Origin: CAZLXG01 sp964563585
GTDB taxonomy: Bacteria; Bacteroidota; Bacteroidia; Flavobacteriales; Flavobacteriaceae
NCBI GenBank assembly: GCA_964563585.1
Contig: CAZLXG010000063.1
Coordinates: forward strand, 1 to 12,010
Direction: 5' to 3'
Length of the DNA: 12,010 nucleotides
The number at the start of each line of letters is the position of its first letter. Positions within the stretch are counted from its first letter, which is position 1. Below are positions 6,949 to 12,010 of this stretch, in pieces. A model generated the notes under the pieces. The model had not been told where the DNA came from. It ran no database searches and was given only the letters and a program-made list of their open reading frames with translations. A program made the position numbers and the translations under genes.

Positions 6949-6956
6949 TATTTTTG
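6949..6956 (+). promoter_or_regulatory. Promoter -7 element of the menB cluster
   Basis: TATTTTTG is a perfect TAnnTTTG. It ends 15 bp before the ATG at 6972. An in-frame TTG at 6954 lies inside this element, so it cannot be the translation start; this decides the menB start. A -33 element is poor (CTG about 18 bp upstream). The opposite strand of the same gap (TAATTTTT) may carry the peptidase promoter, so the two would overlap. Confidence 0.6.
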
Positions 6957-6971
6957 ACTAAAATAAAGAAA

Positions 6972-7811
6972 ATGAAGGAAGCTAAATGGGTAATAGCTAA
7001 AAAATATGAAGATATTACCTATAAAAAATGTAATGGTGTTGCAAGAATAGCATTTAACAGACCAAATGTACGCAATGCATTTCGCCCAAAAACGACTACC
7101 GAATTGTATGATGCATTTTATGATGCGAATGAAGATGTTGATATTGGAGTCGTTTTATTATCTGCCGAAGGTCCATCTACTAAAGATGGTATTTGGAGTT
7201 TTTGTTCTGGTGGTGACCAAAAAGCAAGAGGAAAGCAAGGTTATGTTGGAGATGACGGGTACCATAGATTAAATATATTAGAAGTACAGCGTTTAATTCG
7301 TTTTATGCCAAAGGCAGTAATTGCTGTTGTTCCAGGTTGGGCAGTTGGTGGCGGACATAGTTTACATGTAATTTGCGATTTAACTTTAGCAAGTAAAGAG
7401 CATGCCATTTTTAAACAAACTGATGCTGATGTAACAAGTTTTGATGGTGGTTATGGTTCGGCATATTTAGCAAAAATGGTTGGACAGAAAAAAGCACGTG
7501 AAATTTTCTTTTTAGGAAGAAATTACTCAGCACAAGAAGCTTTTGATATGGGTATGGTAAATGCGGTAATTCCTCATGATAAATTAGAAGACACTGCTTA
7601 TGAATGGGCACAAGAGATTTTGGCAAAATCACCTACATCAATAAAAATGTTGAAATTCGCAATGAATTTAACAGATGATGGAATGGTTGGTCAGCAAGTA
7701 TTTGCTGGTGAAGCAACACGTTTAGCCTATATGACAGACGAAGCTGTTGAAGGAAGAAATGCCTTTCTTGAAAAACGTAAACCGAACTTTGTTAAAAAAT
7801 GGATTCCTTAA
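6972..7811 (+). CDS. menB: 1,4-dihydroxy-2-naphthoyl-CoA synthase
   Basis: A 279-aa crotonase-fold enzyme that closes the second ring of the naphthoquinone: o-succinylbenzoyl-CoA to 1,4-dihydroxy-2-naphthoyl-CoA, in menaquinone synthesis. Seen: AFNRPNVRNAFRP near the start, the oxyanion-hole segments CSGGDQ (78-83) and GWAVGGGHSL (122-131), and QTDADVTSFDGGYGS (149-163). An Asp follows QT (Asp151) where the E. coli enzyme has a Gly binding bicarbonate, which marks a type II MenB using its own side-chain carboxylate. The C-terminus EKRKPNFVKKWIP is typical. The start is ATG at 6972; the upstream TTG (6954) falls in the promoter. menA follows, overlapping by one base. Confidence 0.96.
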   Translation: MKEAKWVIAKKYEDITYKKCNGVARIAFNRPNVRNAFRPKTTTELYDAFYDANEDVDIGVVLLSAEGPSTKDGIWSFCSGGDQKARGKQGYVGDDGYHRLNILEVQRLIRFMPKAVIAVVPGWAVGGGHSLHVICDLTLASKEHAIFKQTDADVTSFDGGYGSAYLAKMVGQKKAREIFFLGRNYSAQEAFDMGMVNAVIPHDKLEDTAYEWAQEILAKSPTSIKMLKFAMNLTDDGMVGQQVFAGEATRLAYMTDEAVEGRNAFLEKRKPNFVKKWIP

Positions 7812-8713
7812 TGAATAATTTTTCTATTTGGATTTCAGCAATGCGTTTACGAACGCTTCCTTTGTCAGTTTCTGGAATAATATTGGCATCGTTTTTAGCT
7901 GAGTATAATGGTGTTTTTCAATGGAAAATATGTGTGTTAGCCATTTTAACAACGTTGAGCTTACAAATTCTTTCAAATTTAGCCAACGATTATGGCGACG
8001 GTATAAAAGGAACAGATAATGATGATAGAATTGGTCCAGAACGGGCAATACAAAGCGGTAAAATTTCACCAGAAAGTATGTTTAATGCTATTAAAATAAA
8101 TATTTTAATTTCTATTGGATTAGCATTTTTTCTTGTTTTTTCGGCATTTGGAGTACAGCATTTTCTATTAACCGTATTTTTCTTTTTATTAGGAATAGCA
8201 TGTATTGTTGCAGCTATGAAATATACAGTTGGTGATAACGCTTATGGATATAATGGCTTGGGAGATGTTTTCGTTTTTATTTTTTTCGGATTAGTTAGTG
8301 TTGTAGGCTGTTATGTGTTATACGCACAAACTATAGATCATGTAGCTTTTTTACCTGCCTGTGTTATAGGGTTATTAAGTACAGCAGTTCTTAATTTAAA
8401 TAATATGCGAGATATTGATTCTGATAGAAATGCTAACAAAAACACAATAGTTGTACAAATTGGAAGTCAGAAAGCAAAATTATACCATTATTTTCTTGTA
8501 GGAACTGCAATCATTCTATCTTTAGCTTTTGGGGTTTTATATTATACGTCTCCATATAACTTGATGTTTTTCTTGGCATATATTCCGTTATTGCTTCATT
8601 TAAAAACAGTATATACTAATAAAGAAGCTATATTATTAGACCCTGAATTAAAAAAGTTGGCACTAACAACAGTATTTTTAGCAATTCTTATGGGGATTGG
8701 GCATTTGTTATAA
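7811..8713 (+). CDS. menA: 1,4-dihydroxy-2-naphthoate polyprenyltransferase
   Basis: A 300-aa UbiA-family integral membrane enzyme that attaches the polyprenyl chain to 1,4-dihydroxy-2-naphthoate, giving demethylmenaquinone. The first Asp-rich motif is NDYGDGIKGTDNDD (59-72, magnesium and prenyl diphosphate binding) followed by GPERAIQSGKIS; the second is MRDIDSDRNANK. About eight hydrophobic spans are visible between and after these. MRLRTLPLSVSG near the start is characteristic. The ATG at 7811 overlaps the menB stop as TAATG, a usual form of coupling; an ATG at 7799 would add four residues (MDSL) and overlap menB by 13 bp, which seems less likely. It acts right after the MenB product is hydrolysed by a thioesterase. 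Confidence 0.95.
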   Translation: MNNFSIWISAMRLRTLPLSVSGIILASFLAEYNGVFQWKICVLAILTTLSLQILSNLANDYGDGIKGTDNDDRIGPERAIQSGKISPESMFNAIKINILISIGLAFFLVFSAFGVQHFLLTVFFFLLGIACIVAAMKYTVGDNAYGYNGLGDVFVFIFFGLVSVVGCYVLYAQTIDHVAFLPACVIGLLSTAVLNLNNMRDIDSDRNANKNTIVVQIGSQKAKLYHYFLVGTAIILSLAFGVLYYTSPYNLMFFLAYIPLLLHLKTVYTNKEAILLDPELKKLALTTVFLAILMGIGHLL

Positions 8714-8749
8714 GATTTTTTGTAATTTTCTGTTTCAAATTTTTTTCAA

Positions 8750-9430
8750 ATGAAAATTACATTTTATGGTCATGCTTGTCTAGGGATTCAAATTAAGGAT
8801 ATTCATATTCTTATTGATCCATTTATTTCTGGAAACCCAAAAGCATCACATATTAATATTGAAACGCTTAAAGCAGATTATATTCTACTCACGCACGCAC
8901 ATCAGGATCATATTTTAGATGTTGAAGTTATTGCAAAAAGAACAAATGCAGTTATAGTTTCCAATTATGAAATAGCATCATACTATGGTAGTAATAAAGG
9001 CTTTGAACATCATCCAATGAATCATGGTGGTTCTTGGGATTTCGATTTTGGAAAGGTAAAATATGTGAATGCCATTCATTCATCATCGTTTCCAGATGGA
9101 AGTTATGGAGGGCAACCAGGAGGTTTTGTAATTGAAGGCGAGCATAAAAATATTTATATAGCAGGAGATACGGCTTTAACTTTTGATATGAAACTAATAC
9201 CGCTTCAAACTAAATTAGATTTAGCTATTTTACCTATAGGCGATAATTTTACTATGGGAGTTGATGATGCTATTTTAGCGAGTGATTTTATTGAATGTGA
9301 TAAAATTTTAGGCTACCATTTTGATACTTTTGGTTATATTGAAATTAATCATGAAGAAGCAAAACGAAAGTTTTTTGATAAAGAAAAAGATTTAATGCTA
9401 CTTGAAATTGGAGAAAGTATTGAGTTGTAA
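8750..9430 (+). CDS. UPF0173 metal-dependent hydrolase (metallo-beta-lactamase fold)
   Basis: A 226-aa protein of the UPF0173 family. The metal-binding motif THAHQDH is intact (His49, His51, Asp53, His54), with further ligands His110 in NAIHSSSF, Asp140 in IAGDTAL and His190 in GYHFDTF. The start MKITFYGHAC with DPFISGNP is characteristic. The reaction and substrate are not established for the family. It follows menA after 36 bp on the same strand, so it is probably in the same transcript; this neighbourhood invites the guess that it is a thioesterase or accessory enzyme of quinone synthesis, but nothing in the sequence proves it. Its stop touches the end of the converging LytTR pseudogene. 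Confidence 0.9.
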   Translation: MKITFYGHACLGIQIKDIHILIDPFISGNPKASHINIETLKADYILLTHAHQDHILDVEVIAKRTNAVIVSNYEIASYYGSNKGFEHHPMNHGGSWDFDFGKVKYVNAIHSSSFPDGSYGGQPGGFVIEGEHKNIYIAGDTALTFDMKLIPLQTKLDLAILPIGDNFTMGVDDAILASDFIECDKILGYHFDTFGYIEINHEEAKRKFFDKEKDLMLLEIGESIEL

Positions 9431-9910
9431 TTATTGTAACAACTGATTAACATTAGTTTTGTACATTTTACCAATAGGAATAATATGTTCTCCAATAAAA
9501 ACCCGATTACCTTCAATACTTTTTATGTGCTTTTTTGAGACTGCAAACGATTTGTGAACTTGTATTAAACCTGGAATCTATTAATAATTCTAAAAAGCAT
9601 GAAATTTTCTCTCTAATTGTAATGGTTTCATTAGTTGTAATCACTTTTGTATAATTTCCAGAAGCTTCAATAAATTGAATCACATCAATAGTTACTTGAA
9701 TATATTTCTTATTCCTACGAAGGAAAATACTATTAGAAACTAAATCCTTTTTTTCTAAAACAGAATGCTGTGTTTTGCTTGTTGAACTTACTGTTTTATT
9801 GATTGCTTTTAAGAAGCGCTCAAAACTAAAAGGCTTTAATAAATAGTCTGAAATATTAAGTTCATAACCTTCAAGAGCAAATTCTTTATAAGCTGTAATT
9901 TTTGGCTTTA
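9431..9910 (-). pseudogene. Broken LytTR-type response regulator, truncated and frameshifted
   Basis: Read leftward from about 9910 the sequence encodes ITAYKEFALEGYELN and YLLKPFSFERFLKAIN, the last part of a CheY-like receiver domain with its conserved Lys, then a linker (NKTVSSTSKTQ) and a LytTR DNA-binding domain (SIFLRRNKKYIQV, FIEASGNYTKVIT). After DSRF the frame breaks: one extra base near 9564-9567 shifts it, and the rest continues in another frame as IQVHKSFAVSKKHIKS to the stop at 9431-9433. The receiver half holding the phosphorylated Asp, and the start codon, are missing: homology ends near 9900-9925, where CPBP-like sequence on the other strand begins. Such regulators normally respond to a histidine kinase; no kinase is nearby. 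With the start lost and a frameshift, this is a decayed gene. Confidence 0.88.
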
Positions 9911-10054
9911 GACACTCAAATAAGGTCGATAACTGTCGGACTTATTGGCTTAGTAATGGGAATTGCTTACGTGAAATTTGGTCGTAATTTATGGCCTTTA
10001 ATTATTGCTCATTGTATATTGAATACCATGTCTATGATTGAACGTGTGGTTTAA
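9911..10054 (+). pseudogene. 3' fragment of a CPBP-family intramembrane protease gene
   Basis: The frame ending at the TAA at 10052-10054 encodes TVGLIGLVMGIAYVKFGR and NLWPLIIAHCILNTMS, the last conserved block of the CPBP (Abi, CAAX-protease-like) family with its His. In-frame sequence is open only back to 9899 (TAA at 9896-9898), and all earlier membrane spans with the Glu-Glu motif are absent, so this is about 45 codons of a gene usually over 200 codons long. Its left border is the same junction that truncates the LytTR gene on the other strand. Not expected to be functional. No in-frame ATG precedes the conserved block. Confidence 0.85.
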
Positions 10055-10096
10055 TCATAAAAGATTTTTAAAATTTAATATATATTTATAATAACC

Positions 10097-10104
10097 TATT
10101 TTTG
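10097..10104 (+). promoter_or_regulatory. Promoter -7 element of the ygiQ-like gene
   Basis: TATTTTTG matches TAnnTTTG perfectly and ends only 7 bp before the ATG at 10112. Transcription should start about 4-6 bases beyond the element, giving a nearly leaderless message. No TTG is seen at the -33 distance; the upstream stretch (10060-10095) is almost pure A/T. Confidence 0.5.
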
Positions 10105-10111
10105 CACCAAT

Positions 10112-12010
10112 ATGAAAATCAATAAGCTTTCAGATTGGTTACCAACAACAAACAAAGAAGTAAAACTTCGTGGTTGGGAGGAATTAGATGTTATTCTATT
10201 TAGTGGAGACGCTTATGTTGACCACCCTTCATTTGGACCAGCAGTTATTGGTCGTATTCTAGAAAGTTATGGATTAAAAGTCGCTATTGTTCCACAACCA
10301 AGTGTGAATGATAATCTTCAGGATTTTACAAAACTAGGAACCCCAAAATTATTTTTTGGTGTTACAGGAGGCTGTATGGATCCAATGGTTAGTAATTATA
10401 CAGCGAGTAAAAGACGTCGAGATAAAGATGCATATACGCCAAATGGAGATAAGGGTTTTAGACCAGATTATGCAACGTCTGTGTATTCAAATATTTTAAA
10501 AGAGAAGTTTCCAAATATTCCTGTCTTAATTGGAGGAATTGAAGCCTCATTACGTCGTGTTACGCATTACGATTATTGGAGTGATACATTAATGCCAAGT
10601 ATTTTAGAAAACTCTAAAGCAGATATGTTGGTATATGGCATGGGAGAGCAACCTTTACGAGAAGTTGTAGAACTTTTACAAAAAGGAGTGCCTTTTTCAA
10701 GTTTAAGAACCATTAAGCAAACCGCTTTTTTATTAGATAGAGAAGAAGAACTGCCAAAGAATAAAAATTGGGAAGATGTCGAAATTCATTCGCATGGCGT
10801 TTGTTTAAAGAACAAAAAGAAATTTGCTTCTAACTTTAAAGTGATTGAACAAGAATCAAATAAATTAAAAGCAAAACGAATTCTTCAAGGTGTTCGCGAT
10901 AGAAAATTGGTAATTAATCCACCATTTCCAACTATGTTAGAAAAGGAAATTGATGCGTCTTTCGATTTGCCTTATACACGTTTGCCACATCCAAAATATA
11001 ATAAGCGAGGTCCGATTCCTGCGTTCGAAATGATTAAGTTTTCTATCAATATTCATCGTGGCTGTTTTGGAGGCTGTAGTTTCTGTACAATTTCTGCACA
11101 TCAAGGAAAATTTATAGCAAGCCGAAGTCAAGAATCTATTTTAAAAGAAGTTGACAAAGTAGCTAATATGCCAGATTTTAAAGGCTATTTGTCTGATATT
11201 GGAGGGCCTTCGGCAAATATGTATAAGATGAAAGGGAAAATACAATCCATTTGTGATAAATGTGTTGCGCCTTCATGTATTTCACCTGTGATTTGTAGCA
11301 ATTTAGATACATCTCATAAACCATTAACAAAATTATATCAGGCTGTAGATAAGCATCCGAAAGTGAAGAAATCATTTATTGGAAGCGGAATTCGTCACGA
11401 CATGTTAGTGCCTGAATTCAATAAAAATGCAGACCCAAAAGAATTAGATGACTATACTGAAGAAGTGATGACGAAACATATTTCTGGACGTTTAAAAGTT
11501 GCTCCAGAACACACTTCTGACCCTGTTTTAAAGTTAATGCGTAAACCTTCTTTTAAATATTTTCATAAATTTAAAGAACGTTTTGATAAGATAAATATCA
11601 AGAATAATTTGAAGCTTCAGTTAATTCCGTATTTCATTTCAAATCATCCAGCTTGCGAATTAGAAGATATGGCAAATCTTGCAGCCGAAACTAAAGATAT
11701 GGGTTTTCAGTTAGAGCAGGTGCAAGGGTTTACACCAACACCAATGACAGTTGCTACGGTTATTTATTACAGTGGATACCACCCTTATACATTAAAACCA
11801 ACACGAACACCAATTTCTAAAAAAGACAAAGATGAACAGCATCGTTTCTTCTTTTGGTATAAAAAAGAAAATAGAGATTGGATTAAAAAGACGTTGAATA
11901 AGGTTGGTCGTGTTGATTTATTAGACATTTTATTGCCAGATGATAGAAGTTGGAAATCAAATAAATTAAAACCAGTAAAACATACATTTGATGATGCTAT
12001 TTCTGTAAAA
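10112..12010 (+). CDS. ygiQ: YgiQ-family radical SAM protein, cut by the right edge
   Basis: An uninterrupted frame of 633 codons runs from ATG 10112 to the last base; the stop lies outside the window. It matches the large YgiQ family (usually about 650-750 aa): the N-terminal domain begins KLSDWLPTTNKEVKLRGWEE-like (SDWLPTT, GDAYVDHPSFG, GRILESYG), then GVTGGCMDPMVSNYTASKR, GGIEASLRRVTHYDYW, and the radical SAM cluster motif RGCFGGCSFC with Cys318, Cys322 and Cys325 holding the 4Fe-4S cluster. Further typical blocks are SDIGGPSANMY, SGIRHDML, LKVAPEHTSDPVL and GFTPTPMTVATVIYYSGYHP. The reaction it catalyses is not established. It stands alone after the LytTR/CPBP scar. Complete as far as seen, with no frameshift. 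Confidence 0.94.
   Translation, partial: MKINKLSDWLPTTNKEVKLRGWEELDVILFSGDAYVDHPSFGPAVIGRILESYGLKVAIVPQPSVNDNLQDFTKLGTPKLFFGVTGGCMDPMVSNYTASKRRRDKDAYTPNGDKGFRPDYATSVYSNILKEKFPNIPVLIGGIEASLRRVTHYDYWSDTLMPSILENSKADMLVYGMGEQPLREVVELLQKGVPFSSLRTIKQTAFLLDREEELPKNKNWEDVEIHSHGVCLKNKKKFASNFKVIEQESNKLKAKRILQGVRDRKLVINPPFPTMLEKEIDASFDLPYTRLPHPKYNKRGPIPAFEMIKFSINIHRGCFGGCSFCTISAHQGKFIASRSQESILKEVDKVANMPDFKGYLSDIGGPSANMYKMKGKIQSICDKCVAPSCISPVICSNLDTSHKPLTKLYQAVDKHPKVKKSFIGSGIRHDMLVPEFNKNADPKELDDYTEEVMTKHISGRLKVAPEHTSDPVLKLMRKPSFKYFHKFKERFDKINIKNNLKLQLIPYFISNHPACELEDMANLAAETKDMGFQLEQVQGFTPTPMTVATVIYYSGYHPYTLKPTRTPISKKDKDEQHRFFFWYKKENRDWIKKTLNKVGRVDLLDILLPDDRSWKSNKLKPVKHTFDDAISVK

Noticed and set aside
6954..6971. 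In-frame TTG giving menB six extra residues
   Set aside because: The TTG is part of the promoter element TATTTTTG, and the conserved protein begins at ATG 6972.
7066..7632. Open frames at 7066-7272 (+) and 7411-7632 (-)
   Set aside because: Both overlap the intact menB in other frames and show only biased composition.
7824..8069. Open frame of 81 codons on the - strand
   Set aside because: Antisense to menA, whose conserved motifs fix the real frame.
10937..11375. Two - strand open frames (10937-11131 and 11178-11375)
   Set aside because: Both are antisense to the continuous ygiQ-like frame, which has all family motifs.

Overview
The window looks like chromosomal DNA of a marine-type member of the Flavobacteriaceae (Bacteroidota). 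It is strongly AT-rich, several genes are preceded by the Bacteroidota -7 element TAnnTTTG rather than by Shine-Dalgarno sequences, the CRISPR repeat is of the long 46-47 bp flavobacterial type II-C kind, and the proteins (OmpA-type lipoprotein, type II MenB, YgiQ radical SAM enzyme, LytTR fragment) read as flavobacterial. This placement comes from sequence character and family knowledge only; no search was run.

Layout. Positions 1-945 are the end of a CRISPR array: twelve identical 46-bp repeats, twelve 29-30 bp spacers and a truncated thirteenth repeat. No cas gene is in view; cas genes and the rest of the array presumably lie to the left. Positions 946-1134 are non-coding, with a run of small hairpins that may be a structured RNA. 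Then comes a leftward block: an OmpA-family lipoprotein (terminator at 1135-1164), a GT2 glycosyltransferase, and a small stand-alone PD-(D/E)XK nuclease-like protein that overlaps the glycosyltransferase by 4 bp. Divergent from these, holA (DNA polymerase III delta) and ung (uracil-DNA glycosylase) form a tight rightward pair of DNA replication and repair genes.

Positions 5279-5798 have no large gene, but hold two small leftward ORFs for hydrophobic peptides (58 and 39 aa) behind a plausible promoter. A leftward secreted bleomycin-hydrolase-type cysteine peptidase follows. Divergent from it is a rightward cluster, menB-menA-UPF0173 hydrolase; MenB and MenA catalyse successive late steps of menaquinone synthesis.

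Positions 9431-10054 are a genomic scar. A leftward LytTR response-regulator gene, frameshifted and missing most of its receiver domain, is joined head-to-head to the last ~45 codons of a rightward CPBP-family membrane protease gene. Both 5' ends are gone at one junction. In related flavobacteria, as I recall, menC, a CPBP gene and menE often follow this hydrolase, so the scar may mark loss of part of the men cluster. The window ends inside a rightward ygiQ-type radical SAM gene (10112 to the edge), whose promoter element sits almost on its start codon.

The points most worth a second look are the scar and what it says about menaquinone genes, the non-random first base of the CRISPR spacers, the precisely truncated end repeat, the two unannotated small membrane peptides, and the hairpin cluster at 1056-1126.
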